From contig CAVPOO010000017.1 in NCBI GenBank assembly GCA_963707015.1, forward strand, positions 1-64,000: a stretch of 64,000 nt of DNA, written 5' to 3'. Below, in pieces: positions 1 through 7,213 of this stretch. Origin of the DNA: CAVPOO01 sp963707015. GTDB taxonomy: Bacteria; Pseudomonadota; Gammaproteobacteria; Thiohalobacterales; Thiohalobacteraceae. The position numbers and the translations under genes were made by a program. Numbering within the stretch: position 1 is the first letter of the stretch; every line of letters starts with the position of its first letter. The notes below the pieces were generated by a model. It had not been told where the DNA came from. It was given only the letters and a program-made list of their open reading frames with translations, and did not search any database.

Positions 1-51
1 CTCTTGAATTCCAGTATATACGGGTATGACTGCCTAATAGTCTGTTACTCC

Positions 52-111
52 GCCCAACGCCTGAATTCAGCCGCTGGCGAGGGTGTCTTGCAATGATTTG
101 CTATGTTCACG
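52..111 (-). other. Putative integron attC site, leftmost
   Basis: The + strand has GCCCAAC at 52-58, a perfect RYYYAAC core, and a weaker GTTCACG core at 105-111 that overlaps the stop codon of the small ORF at 107-238. The interior contains the palindrome CTGAATTCAG. Arm pairing is poor compared with the sites further right, so this may be a decayed attC. Confidence 0.4.
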
Positions 112-238
112 ACAGATAACTCGCAAATGTGCCGATCGCCATACAGAAGAACCCAATTGCGACAGCTCTTGAAACCACGGCAACTGACGCCCGGCCCGCT
201 GAAGTTAAGTTGACCGATTTCTTATTGAGGCGGGCCAT
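107..238 (-). CDS. Small hydrophobic cassette ORF (43 aa)
   Basis: An ATG at 238 opens a 43-codon frame that ends in TGA inside the adjacent attC-like site, as is typical of cassette genes. Residues 22-42 are hydrophobic (AVAIGFFCMAIGTFASYLS region) and could span a membrane. The frame stays open upstream without an ATG to about 303, directly after the stop of the preceding frameshifted gene. It may therefore be the C-terminal part of a longer protein whose start has been lost. No family is recognised. It may share a cassette with the gene at 309-720, since I see no attC between them. Confidence 0.35.
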   Translation of the reverse strand: MARLNKKSVNLTSAGRASVAVVSRAVAIGFFCMAIGTFASYLS

Positions 239-308
239 GGCAATGAAGCGTGATTCTTGTACCGATATACCAGTTAAAATCGAGGTGAAGATACTGGCGC
301 CGATTCAT

Positions 309-720
309 TTAGTTTGTTTTCCCTTCTGGATCTATAATTGCACCAACTAACGCTCCAGCCACCATGGCTTCGACCACCGTTCCTGCAAACCAGCTCAATG
401 CCAGCGACAAAGGAATTGGCATATTAGGTATAGGATCCAAATCCCATTGATATACCTGCGGCTAAACCGAACAGACCACCGTATTTAATTCCAGTTGAAA
501 TCGATTTCCGACTTATAAAGACAGCATAAATCAGTACGAAGCAAGCCGTATAGACTAACGTAACAACGTACATCAGAGGCATATTCATTTCTTCCATCGG
601 TCGCCACAGATTGGCTGTGGCTTCGTAAGTAGCTCGCAGCAGAATCCCATGAATCACAAAATCAAGAATAGACCATGTTATAAATATTACGATGACAGCT
701 AAGAGTGTGCGTTTCAACAT
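309..720 (-). pseudogene. Frameshifted small integral membrane protein
   Basis: Translation from ATG at 720 gives 98 residues with hydrophobic segments near residues 5-28, 49-69 and 80-95, then stops at 424-426. One base away, at about 424-430, a second frame continues the same kind of protein for another 37 residues (MPIPLSLALSWFAG and onward, ending in EGKTN) to a stop at 309-311. The joined product would be about 136 aa with four membrane segments. A one-base insertion or deletion in the TATACCTAATATG stretch explains the break. It is either a real disabled gene or a sequencing error. The family resembles uncharacterised membrane proteins often seen in mobile regions; I infer no function. 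Confidence 0.6.
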
Positions 721-745
721 AGAATTATCTCCGTACTAATGCGCG

Positions 746-813
746 GCATAACGCTTACATAACCGGCAACCTTGCCGTAGGCCTGTTTTTTAGACCGTAG
801 GTCAAAGTTGTCG
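746..813 (-). other. Putative integron attC site
   Basis: It lies between the gene starting at 720 and the gene stopping at 802. The + strand carries GCATAAC (746-752) and GTTGTCG (807-813), with a T-rich centre. The second core overlaps the end of the flanking gene, as in many cassettes. Arm complementarity is only moderate, so the assignment rests largely on position in the array. Confidence 0.4.
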
Positions 814-1284
814 GGTTGATGTGATTGTTGCACCAATCCCCCTTTCTTGGGAACTGAGCCATTGTTCATCGGCGACCTGCGGTTCGCGTGTACCACGCTG
901 TTCAAATCCTTCGGCTTCAAAGGAAATTTCGCCAACTGGCCAGTTGATGATAATTCTCCACAACTGCGCCTCGTACCGTTCTCGTGGCTCAACCTTGCGT
1001 TCGATCGCATGAATTGAGAATGGGCCAAGTGCCGCCGTAGGCGTCGCATAATCCAAAGCTATCCGAAGATTCGTTACACCCCCGAATTCAAGCACCGCTG
1101 GAAGGATGCGAAACTGGTATTTATCTTTGGTGCTGTTGATCCATTCCAATATGTAGTCGATGTCTAGAATTAGTTTCCCTGCTCCGTAATCACCCTCGAT
1201 GATTTGAATCCCGTGGACATGGTTATCATGCCACGACATTTTGTCGAACTCCTCATCTGTCCATAGGTAATCAGACATGATCAA
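802..1284 (-). CDS. Orphan cassette protein (160 aa)
   Basis: A soluble acidic protein with no signal peptide or membrane segment. The N-terminal part holds the motif MSWHDNHVHGI near residues 16-26, followed by a segment rich in beta-forming residues (KLILDIDYILEWI, then a tract ending in a GGVTNLRIALDYA motif). The layout recalls small single-domain proteins of polymorphic-toxin immunity type, but I do not recognise a specific family, so this is only a suggestion. The start may be the ATG at 1278 (third residue) rather than 1284. The last codons run into the attC-like site to its left, and another attC lies just upstream of the start, so it is the sole gene of its cassette. Confidence 0.7.
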   Translation of the reverse strand: MIMSDYLWTDEEFDKMSWHDNHVHGIQIIEGDYGAGKLILDIDYILEWINSTKDKYQFRILPAVLEFGGVTNLRIALDYATPTAALGPFSIHAIERKVEPRERYEAQLWRIIINWPVGEISFEAEGFEQRGTREPQVADEQWLSSQERGIGATITSTRQL

Positions 1285-1288
1285 TGGA

Positions 1289-1372
1289 GCCTAACGATTG
1301 AAATGAGCGGCGCGCGTCTGTTGCACGTCCGGCCAGACTGGAAGGCTGGCGTACTCGGCTGATTTGTTATAT
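1289..1372 (-). other. Integron attC site
   Basis: The + strand starts with GCCTAAC (1289-1295) and ends with GTTATAT (1366-1372). Internal arms AAATGAGCGG and, on the reverse strand, AAATCAGCCG match in 8 of 10 positions, giving the folded-stem geometry used by integron integrases. It separates two minus-strand cassette genes. Confidence 0.6.
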
Positions 1373-1384
1373 TCCTTTTTCAAA

Positions 1385-1645
1385 CTACTCCTCCCAAGGT
1401 AACTCCGGAAGTCGTTTTAGATTACTTTCATAGCGCTGCCTATTGTAGGTCTCGCTGTTTTTCAATATTTCAAACAGTTCGACCGATAACGCGCATCCAA
1501 TGAGTTTCATCGTTTCGTCATGCGTGTGGCCGTTCGTCCTCAAACGATCATAGGTCTCTTTCGTAATCGGTGGGTCATTCCCTCGAATCTGATTTTCTAT
1601 GACTTCGAATATCGCTTCTCTTGCAATTGCAGAGCCCTGCTCCAT
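1385..1645 (-). CDS. Small conserved cassette protein (86 aa)
   Basis: An acidic, apparently all-helical soluble protein. Recognisable features are ENQIRGNDPPITKETYDRL near residues 17-35, an IGCALSVELFEIL segment near 49-61, and a C-terminal LPELPWEE. I recall similar short proteins of about 85-90 aa as widespread hypothetical proteins in bacteria and archaea, but no function is known to me. A single gene fills this cassette, with attC sites on both sides. The start codon ATG at 1645 is preceded by AAGGAACGGAGG on the coding strand, a good ribosome-binding site. Confidence 0.7.
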   Translation of the reverse strand: MEQGSAIAREAIFEVIENQIRGNDPPITKETYDRLRTNGHTHDETMKLIGCALSVELFEILKNSETYNRQRYESNLKRLPELPWEE

Positions 1646-1672
1646 GACGAAACCTCCGTTCCTTTCTCAAGG

Positions 1673-1744
1673 AATTAACGTCGCCTATAAGCCGCGCGAA
1701 CGAAGCGCAGAGAAGTGAGCGTCGGATTGATGGGTTCGTTACCC
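1673..1744 (-). other. Integron attC site
   Basis: The + strand core AATTAAC (1673-1679) pairs with GTTACCC (1738-1744). Inner arms CCTATAAGCCG and (reverse strand) CCATCAATCCG align with one bulged base, consistent with the extrahelical bases of attC. The length of 72 bp is usual for the family. Confidence 0.6.
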
Positions 1745-1745
1745 C

Positions 1746-2363
1746 TCATACTACACTGGCGATCAACGCCCTTAGTGTGTCACCGCCAGTTGGCGTGAGC
1801 AGCCAAACGAACACCCCGCAGTTGAGCAACACCGTTAACCAGAATACCGCGCGGAAAGACTCTTTCTTTGTCTTATGGCGAAACTTTCGTTGAGCAACGA
1901 GCGCGCCAGGCCAGCCCCCAGCTAGTGACAGCAGGTGTAAGGTGCGTTCTTGAGTTCGCCAGGCTCCTTTCTTGGCTGCTGATTTGTCTACTGCATACGC
2001 TATGAACGTGAGTAAGCTGGCGACCATATAAAGGGCGAGAACCAAAGGCGGTATCCTGGTTGTAAGAACAGAAGCACCGACAATGACTAGAAAGAAACCA
2101 GCGACGATGCCTGATAGTGAATCATTTGAGCGTTTTGTCCTTTCTGGAAGTCGATCGTGGGCCAACGTCGCGTTTATAGCGCATGGCCGGCCCTTCTCGT
2201 CGGAAGACACTGCATAGGTCACCAACTGGTTGATCCCCGGGCGCCGATTTCGGTTGCTAAAGGCTTTGATATGAACGAAGCCCCGGTTCCCGCCAGAACT
2301 AGGCGTGATAAATCCAAAGCCCTTCTCGTCGTTCCAAGTCGTAATTGTTCCTTTAGTGCGCAT
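1746..2363 (-). CDS. Cold-shock domain fused to DUF1294 membrane domain
   Basis: Residues 1-70 form a cold-shock (CSD/S1-like) nucleic-acid-binding domain: the opening MRTKGTITTWNDEKGFGFI carries the K-W-x-x-x-K-G-F-G-F-I type RNP1 motif, with a degenerate RNP2 around GFVHIKAF. Residues 85-205 are a DUF1294 domain with about four hydrophobic segments and the signatures AYAVDKSAAKKGAWRTQERTLHLL and GGWPGALVAQRKFRHKTKK. The fusion is known in many proteobacteria; its role is not established and a nucleic-acid sensor at the membrane is only a guess. Its presence as a mobile cassette, 6 bp from the attC on its 3' side, is notable. Confidence 0.85.
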   Translation of the reverse strand: MRTKGTITTWNDEKGFGFITPSSGGNRGFVHIKAFSNRNRRPGINQLVTYAVSSDEKGRPCAINATLAHDRLPERTKRSNDSLSGIVAGFFLVIVGASVLTTRIPPLVLALYMVASLLTFIAYAVDKSAAKKGAWRTQERTLHLLSLAGGWPGALVAQRKFRHKTKKESFRAVFWLTVLLNCGVFVWLLTPTGGDTLRALIASVV

Positions 2364-2379
2364 AGTGTTTCTCGTCCCG

Positions 2380-2451
2380 GGCTGACGTTCGCGTTAACCG
2401 GCCGAGGGGCGCGCTGCGGCCCGAAGGTCCGCGTTGAACGCGGGGTTCGGC
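2380..2451 (-). other. Integron attC site
   Basis: On the cassette strand the site opens with GCCGAAC (+ strand GTTCGGC, 2445-2451) and closes with GTCAGCC (+ strand GGCTGAC, 2380-2386), a degenerate GTTRRRY. The arms CGCGTTCAACGCGGACC and, from the other side, CGCGTTAACCGGCC pair with bulges. The centre shares GGCCGAGGGGCGCG and CCGAAGGTCC with the next site to the right, so the two attC sites are of one family. Confidence 0.65.
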
Positions 2452-2489
2452 GTCATTTTTTCACGTTCGCGCATTTTACTCCACGCAGT

Positions 2490-2906
2490 TCAGTTTGACG
2501 CGAAAGCTTCCTGCTGCTGGTAGCCGGGAATGTTGGACAAATTGTTCACCCACGAAAGGGAAGAACGCTGCCAAATTTGAAGCGCCGGGGTCAACTCCGC
2601 TCGCTGTTTCAACGAGCCCAGCCTCAACACGACCTGCTTGGGGTTCTCTGTGGCGGCTGAATATAAGGGCGTGCCGCACACTGGACAAAATGCTTGAATC
2701 CGTTTGATGCCACTTTCCGCTGTTTTGATATACGACCTCGGCTCGCCCTTTAGCGTGAAAGTTTCGATGGGAGCGGGGACGACTGCACGGAATGGTGAGC
2801 CCGAAAGAATCTGGCAATCAGTGCAATGACACACCATCACTCTCGAAGGATCTACCTCCGCCGTGAAACTGATTGCGCCACAGTGGCAACCACCTTCTAC
2901 ATACAT
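2490..2906 (-). CDS. GFA-family zinc protein (glutathione-dependent formaldehyde-activating-like)
   Basis: A 138-aa protein with the GFA/CENP-V fold signature: GGCHCGAISF (residues 5-14), VMVCHCTDCQILSG (23-36) and FCPVCGTPLYS (73-83). The CxC, CxxC and CxxC pairs would bind two zinc ions. Relatives were named for an enzyme that joins formaldehyde to glutathione, but most GFA proteins have no proven reaction, so the substrate is unknown. The start ATG at 2906 follows a purine-rich AGGAGTCC on the coding strand. It is the only gene in its cassette; GFA-like genes as integron cassettes have been seen elsewhere. Confidence 0.85.
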   Translation of the reverse strand: MYVEGGCHCGAISFTAEVDPSRVMVCHCTDCQILSGSPFRAVVPAPIETFTLKGEPRSYIKTAESGIKRIQAFCPVCGTPLYSAATENPKQVVLRLGSLKQRAELTPALQIWQRSSLSWVNNLSNIPGYQQQEAFASN

Positions 2907-2949
2907 GATGATCAGGACTCCTAAAGGTAAAGGTAAAAGCAGTTATGGT

Positions 2950-3040
2950 GTCCAACGCTTTGCTCAGGGGCCGAGGGGCGCGTAGCGATCCGAAGGTCCC
3001 AGTGGGCGATAGCGAACGATCTTGAGCAAGTTGTTAGGGC
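2950..3040 (-). other. Integron attC site, best-formed in the array
   Basis: The + strand begins with GTCCAAC (2950-2956, perfect RYYYAAC) and ends with GTTAGGG (3033-3039). The inner arms TTGCTCA and TTGAGCAA are near-perfect complements, and the loop carries the same GGGGCGCG and CCGAAGGTCC blocks as the 2380-2451 site. This is the clearest evidence that the region is an integron array. Confidence 0.8.
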
Positions 3041-3041
3041 T

Positions 3042-3341
3042 TTACTCTTTGACATGCGGTTCATGTACGAACTCCGGGTACTCTGACAGAAACAACTCCA
3101 TTCCAATAGATACCATCATTTGCATGGCAGGAATTGAAATAACACCACCTCCACCACACGCACCTGGCCTTGGGCTATAACCGATATCTGCCACATAGGT
3201 GCCCTTTTCTATTATTTCTCCATTTTCTATGAGCCATCTTTCGAGTGCTTCTATTTGGGTAGGTAATTCCCATTCATCGTCACAAAGCCACGCAACTTTT
3301 TCGTGTTTTCTTTTGCCCTTCTTATCGATCCTAATTGGCAC
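3042..3341 (-). CDS. Orphan cassette protein (99 aa)
   Basis: A small soluble protein. The N-terminal part is basic (PIRIDKKGKRKHEK), followed by an acidic WLCDDEWELPTQIEALERWL stretch near residues 18-37, a glycine-rich CGGGGVISIP near 62-71 and a C-terminal EFVHEPHVKE. No signal peptide, no membrane segment and no recognised family. It starts at ATG 3341, and a purine-rich AAAAGGAGC about 10 bases upstream on the coding strand supports that start. attC sites lie on both sides, so it is a single-gene cassette. Confidence 0.65.
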   Translation of the reverse strand: MPIRIDKKGKRKHEKVAWLCDDEWELPTQIEALERWLIENGEIIEKGTYVADIGYSPRPGACGGGGVISIPAMQMMVSIGMELFLSEYPEFVHEPHVKE

Positions 3342-3360
3342 TATTCAAGCTCCTTTTATG

Positions 3361-3438
3361 CCCTAACGTAGAGCTAATCGGCGGCGCTTTAGCGCCGTCC
3401 AGCGACCAAAGGGAGCGAGGTTGAGCGCCATGTTAGAC
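3361..3438 (-). other. Integron attC site
   Basis: The + strand core CCCTAAC (3361-3367) faces GTTAGAC (3432-3438, perfect GTTRRRY). The arms GAGCTAATC and, from the other side, GCGCTCAACC pair with one extra C, the extrahelical base that sets strand choice in attC recombination. The stop codon of the next cassette gene (3433-3435) lies inside the core. Confidence 0.7.
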
Positions 3439-3690
3439 CTGCGGGGGTTCACGAAGAAACCCAGTCGTTGAATCGACGTAACGCTCACGTAGCGCCGGGA
3501 TAAGCAGCACTAGCCGCTCACCGATAAACTGAGACGCTTGCTCAAAAGTCATGTCGGCAAGCGTGGATGACCTGATTTGAACGTGAGGCCGCAGAAAGGG
3601 CTCGCCATCGGGATGCACAATCACAAGGCTGTTGAGTTCTTCGTCCCAGCGGACGATGAATTCGTTGGAGAGAAGTTCGGATGGGTCCAT
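3433..3690 (-). CDS. Orphan cassette protein (85 aa), first cassette
   Basis: A soluble 85-aa protein with a beta-rich N-terminal half (EFIVRWDEELNSLVIVHPDG, residues 10-29) and a helical C-terminal half (MTFEQASQFIGERLVLLIPALRERY, 47-71). No family is recognised. It is the cassette nearest the presumed attI side, and its coding frame ends inside the attC core on its left. An isolated GTTAGAC core on the cassette strand (3699-3705) sits just upstream of its start, as expected for the junction of attI with the first cassette. Confidence 0.65.
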   Translation of the reverse strand: MDPSELLSNEFIVRWDEELNSLVIVHPDGEPFLRPHVQIRSSTLADMTFEQASQFIGERLVLLIPALRERYVDSTTGFLREPPQV

Positions 3691-3698
3691 AGATCAAG

Positions 3699-3776
3699 GT
3701 CTAACTATTAGTGAGGGACATTGGCAGAGCTGCGAACAGTTTCTATTACTATGTTTCCAGTTACCATATCTGCCAA
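3699..3776 (-). other. Array boundary: isolated core site and imperfect inverted repeat
   Basis: A perfect GTTRRRY core (cassette strand GTTAGAC, 3699-3705) marks the end of the array. Beyond it, TTGGCAGA (3721-3728) and TCTGCCAA (3769-3776) form a perfect 8-bp inverted repeat that extends inward imperfectly to about 19 bp per arm. It could be a diverged attI, an atypical attC, or a hairpin terminator for the gene at 3798-4142. No integrase coding sequence is present beside it. Confidence 0.4.
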
Positions 3777-3797
3777 CCCTATTTATACATTTGGACA

Positions 3798-4142
3798 CTA
3801 TAAATCCAGCGCTTCATCCAGCACCCGTGGTTCCTGTCCCAGTGCCTTGCGGAACGTCAGTGACCAGGCCTTGCGGTCGGGATTCCAGTAACCGCCGGAG
3901 CGCTTGACCAGTTCGCGGAGTTCGGTTTCGCCGTAGTCGATTCTGACGAAAACGCGTTTCTCGGGCGCGATCACGACGCCGGGAATCCAGTCCTTCTCGG
4001 CGATGATCAGTTCCACCGTCCTGTAACGCTTCTGGCGCGCCTTGTCATAGCGGTAGCGCACGCACACCAGTTGTTCACCGTACTGTTTCAGGAGTCCCTT
4101 GGTGCCGTTTTCGCCGGGGCGCAGCTTGGTCTTGACGTCCAT
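3798..4142 (-). CDS. Conserved hypothetical protein of the array flank (114 aa)
   Basis: A basic soluble protein starting MDVKTKLRPGENGTKGLLKQYG. A beta-rich first half (VCVRYRYDKARQKRYRTVELI, around residues 27-47) is followed by VFVRIDYGETELRELVKRSGGYW (65-87) and a C-terminal LDEALDL. Similar short proteins are common hypotheticals in gamma- and betaproteobacteria and often sit near mobile elements; no function is known to me. It reads in the same direction as the cassettes, occupies the place where an integron integrase would be expected (in the opposite orientation), and has no visible attC of its own. It is closer in base composition to the core genes. Confidence 0.7.
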   Translation of the reverse strand: MDVKTKLRPGENGTKGLLKQYGEQLVCVRYRYDKARQKRYRTVELIIAEKDWIPGVVIAPEKRVFVRIDYGETELRELVKRSGGYWNPDRKAWSLTFRKALGQEPRVLDEALDL

Positions 4143-4283
4143 GTGATTTCCTCTCGCTTGGGTAGGCCGGCCGGCAAGCCTGCACGGCTGCCCGGTCGGG
4201 CCGGGTTGTCGGGTCGAGGGATAAGGGTAGCGGAAGTGGCAGGCGGCCGCATCCGGGGGTGGTCGAGGCGTCTGCGCCGGCCC

Positions 4284-7139
4284 TCAGGCCGTCGCCTGTT
4301 CCGGGGTTGGCGCGGTCGTGCCGAGATGCGGGGCGAGAAAGCGCCCGGTATGCGAGGCGGCGTTGGCGGCGATCTGTTCGGGGGTCCCGGCGGCGATGAT
4401 TTGCCCGCCCTTGTCGCCGCCTTCCGGACCGAGGTCGATAACCCAGTCGGCGGTCTTGATCACGTCGAGGTTGTGTTCGATGACGATGATGGTGTTGCCG
4501 TGGTCGCGCAGCCGGTGCAGCACCAGCAGCAGCTGTTCGATGTCGTGGAAGTGCAGGCCGGTGGTGGGTTCATCGAGGATGTACAGCGTGTTGCCGGTAT
4601 CGCGCTTGGAGAGCTCGCGCGCAAGCTTCACCCGCTGTGCCTCGCCGCCGGAGAGCGTGGTGGCATTCTGGCCCAGACGGATGTACGAGAGGCCGACGTC
4701 CATCAGGGTCTGGAGTTTGCGCCTGACTACGGGAATGGGGGCGAAGAACTCCAGCGCATCCTCCACGGTCATATCCAGCGCCTCGTGGATGGTCTTGCCC
4801 TTGTACAGGATCTCGAGCGTCTCCCGGTTGTAACGTTTGCCATGGCAGACGTCGCAGGGCACGTAAATGTCGGGTAGAAAGTGCATCTCGACCTTGACGA
4901 CACCGTCGCCCTGGCAGGCCTCGCAGCGACCGCCCTTGACATTGAAGCTGAAACGCCCGGGCTTGTAGCCGCGTGAGCGCGCCTCCTGGGTGCCGGCGTA
5001 GAGCTCGCGGATGGGCGTGAACAAGCCGGTGTAGGTGGCCGGGTTCGAGCGCGGTGTGCGCCCGATCGGGCTCTGGTCGATGTCTACCACCTTGTCGAAG
5101 AACTCCAGTCCCGCGATGCCCTGGCAGGGCGCCGGATCGGTGGCCGCACGGTTGAGCTCGCGTGCCGCATGCAGGTAGAGCGTGTCGTTGATGAGGGTGG
5201 ACTTGCCCGACCCTGACACGCCGGTGATGCAGCTCATGAGACCGACCGGTATCTCGACGTCAATAGCCTTGAGGTTGTTGCCGCAGGCCCCGCTGATGCG
5301 CAGCGTTCGTGCCGGGTCCCTCGCGAGGCGCGCCGCGGGAAGCGGGATCCTCTTCTTGCCGCACAGGTACTGGCCGGTCAGCGACGCCGGGTGTGCCATG
5401 ATCGCCTCGGGCGTGCCTTGCGCGACCACCTGGCCGCCGTGCACGCCGGCCCCCGGCCCCATGTCCACGACATGATCGGCGCTGCGGATGGCCTCCTCAT
5501 CGTGTTCGACAACGATGACGGTGTTGCCGATGTCGCGCAGATTGAAGAGGGTGTTGAGCAGCCGCTGGTTGTCGCGCTGGTGCAGCCCGATGGAGGGTTC
5601 ATCGAGGATGTACATGACGCCGACCAGCCCGGCGCCAATCTGGCTGGCCAGCCGTATGCGTTGCGCCTCACCGCCGGACAGGGTATCGGCACTGCGTTCG
5701 AGCGACAGATAGTCGAGCCCGACGTTGACCAGAAAGTCGAGTCGCTGGGCGATCTCCTTGACGATCCTGGCGGCAATCTCACCGCGCCGGCCGGGAAGCT
5801 GCAGGTCGCGGAAGAACACCTGGGCGCGGCCGACCGGCAGCGCGGCGATCTCCGGCAGCACGTGCCCGTCGACGAACACATGGCGTGCCGCACGGGTGAG
5901 CCGCGTGCCGGCGCACTCGGGGCATGGCTGGGTGCCGAGGTAGCGGGCCAGCTCTTCGCGCACGGCGTTTGACTCGGTTTCGCGGTAACGCCGCTGCATG
6001 TTCGGGATGATGCCCTCGAAGGCATGGCGCCGGATGGTGAAGCCGCTGCGCTCGTTGAGGTACTGGAACTCGATGATTTCAGCGCCGCTGCCGTAGAGAA
6101 TGACGTTGCGGATGCGTTCCGCAAGCTCGTCAAAGGGCGTATCGATATCGAAGCCGTAGTGGTCGGCGAGCGCGCTGATCAGCTGGAAGTAGTAGGCGTT
6201 GCGCCGATCCCATCCGCGTACCGCGCCGCCGGCGAGGCTGAGATGGGGGTGGGCCACCACGCGGTCGGGATCGAAGAACTGCCTCACGCCCAGGCCGTCG
6301 CAGGCCGGACAGGCGCCGAGCGGATTATTGAACGAGAACAGCCGCGGTTCCAGCTCGGTCAGCGAGTAGCCGCACTGGGGGCAGGAGAACTTGGCCGAGA
6401 ACAGCAGCTCGGCGCTGTCCGGATCGCCCAACGACGCGATTCTCGCCAGACCGTCGGACAGCCGTAACGCAGTCTCCAGCGATTCCGCCAGGCGTATCTG
6501 GATGTCCGGGCGAACGCGGAAGCGGTCGACAATCGCTTCGATGTCGTGCTTGCGGCGCAGATCGAGTGCCGGCGGCGCGTCGAGGTCGACGGTCTCGCCG
6601 TCGACGCGGGCCCGCACGAAACCCTGCGCGCGCAGCTCGTCGAACACCGCCAGGTGTTCACCCTTGCGGCCCTGGACGATGGGTGCGAGCAGCATCAGTC
6701 GCGTGTCCTGCGGGAGCGCCAGTACCTGGTCGACCATCTGGCTGACGGTCTGCGCCTGGAGCACGGTGCCGTGGTCCGGGCACTGCGGTATACCGACGCG
6801 GGCGAACAGCAGCCGCAGGTAGTCGTAGATCTCGGTAATGGTGCCCACCGTCGAACGCGGGTTGTGCGATGTCGACTTCTGCTCGATTGAGATCGCCGGC
6901 GAAAGCCCCTCGATGTGATCGATGTCGGGCTTTTCCATGATCGACAGAAACTGCCGCGCGTAGGCCGACAGCGATTCCACGTAGCGCCGCTGTCCCTCGG
7001 CGTAGATGGTGTCGAAGGCGAGCGACGACTTGCCCGAGCCGGACAGGCCGGTGATAACGATCAGCCGGTGGCGGGGCAGCTCGAGGTCGATATTCTGCAG
7101 ATTGTGGGTCCGCGCCCCGCGCAGGGTGATGATGTCCAT
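4284..7139 (-). CDS. uvrA: Excinuclease ABC subunit A
   Basis: UvrA is the damage-recognition ATPase of nucleotide excision repair; it loads UvrB on distorted DNA. The 951-aa product has two ABC modules. The first Walker A motif is GLSGSGKSS (residues 31-39), the second is GVSGSGKST, and each module has the signature LSGGEAQR. The zinc modules CPQCG/CPACDGLG and CEACQGDG/CDVCHGKRY are intact. I chose the start MDIITLRGARTHN at 7139, which matches the family; an in-frame upstream start at 7199 would add 20 residues unlike any UvrA. It is divergent from the MFS gene, as in Pseudomonas-like genomes, where uvrA and ssb flank a transporter. Confidence 0.97.
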   Translation of the reverse strand: MDIITLRGARTHNLQNIDLELPRHRLIVITGLSGSGKSSLAFDTIYAEGQRRYVESLSAYARQFLSIMEKPDIDHIEGLSPAISIEQKSTSHNPRSTVGTITEIYDYLRLLFARVGIPQCPDHGTVLQAQTVSQMVDQVLALPQDTRLMLLAPIVQGRKGEHLAVFDELRAQGFVRARVDGETVDLDAPPALDLRRKHDIEAIVDRFRVRPDIQIRLAESLETALRLSDGLARIASLGDPDSAELLFSAKFSCPQCGYSLTELEPRLFSFNNPLGACPACDGLGVRQFFDPDRVVAHPHLSLAGGAVRGWDRRNAYYFQLISALADHYGFDIDTPFDELAERIRNVILYGSGAEIIEFQYLNERSGFTIRRHAFEGIIPNMQRRYRETESNAVREELARYLGTQPCPECAGTRLTRAARHVFVDGHVLPEIAALPVGRAQVFFRDLQLPGRRGEIAARIVKEIAQRLDFLVNVGLDYLSLERSADTLSGGEAQRIRLASQIGAGLVGVMYILDEPSIGLHQRDNQRLLNTLFNLRDIGNTVIVVEHDEEAIRSADHVVDMGPGAGVHGGQVVAQGTPEAIMAHPASLTGQYLCGKKRIPLPAARLARDPARTLRISGACGNNLKAIDVEIPVGLMSCITGVSGSGKSTLINDTLYLHAARELNRAATDPAPCQGIAGLEFFDKVVDIDQSPIGRTPRSNPATYTGLFTPIRELYAGTQEARSRGYKPGRFSFNVKGGRCEACQGDGVVKVEMHFLPDIYVPCDVCHGKRYNRETLEILYKGKTIHEALDMTVEDALEFFAPIPVVRRKLQTLMDVGLSYIRLGQNATTLSGGEAQRVKLARELSKRDTGNTLYILDEPTTGLHFHDIEQLLLVLHRLRDHGNTIIVIEHNLDVIKTADWVIDLGPEGGDKGGQIIAAGTPEQIAANAASHTGRFLAPHLGTTAPTPEQATA

Positions 7140-7213
7140 GTCGGTTTTTCGCCGCAAAAGGAACCTGCTACTATACGGCTTCCTGTCCGGCGTGATCAAA
7201 AGGACCCCCCGTT

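Larger units (their letters stand above)
1..3705 (-). mobile_element. Integron gene-cassette array without a visible integrase
   Basis: Seven short genes, all on the minus strand, alternate with imperfect palindromes of about 60-90 bp. These are bounded by a RYYYAAC-like core on one side and a GTTRRRY-like core on the other, which is the signature of attC recombination sites. The array continues past the left edge of the window. In an integron the cassettes read away from intI, so the integrase and attI should lie to the right of 3705. That region holds only an unrelated short gene and then uvrA. The array is therefore either a CALIN (attC cluster lacking an integrase) or the remnant of a chromosomal integron. 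The genes are orphan-like and lower in GC than uvrA and later genes, which fits acquisition by transfer. Confidence 0.75.

Noticed and set aside
1..3705. CRISPR or transposon array as an explanation for the spaced palindromes
   Set aside because: The spacings are gene-sized, the sites differ in sequence but share RYYYAAC/GTTRRRY ends, and there is no transposase, which fits attC sites better.
7140..7213. LexA (SOS) box between uvrA and the MFS gene
   Set aside because: CTGCTACTATACGG resembles a LexA site only partly; the second half lacks ACAG, so I do not list it.
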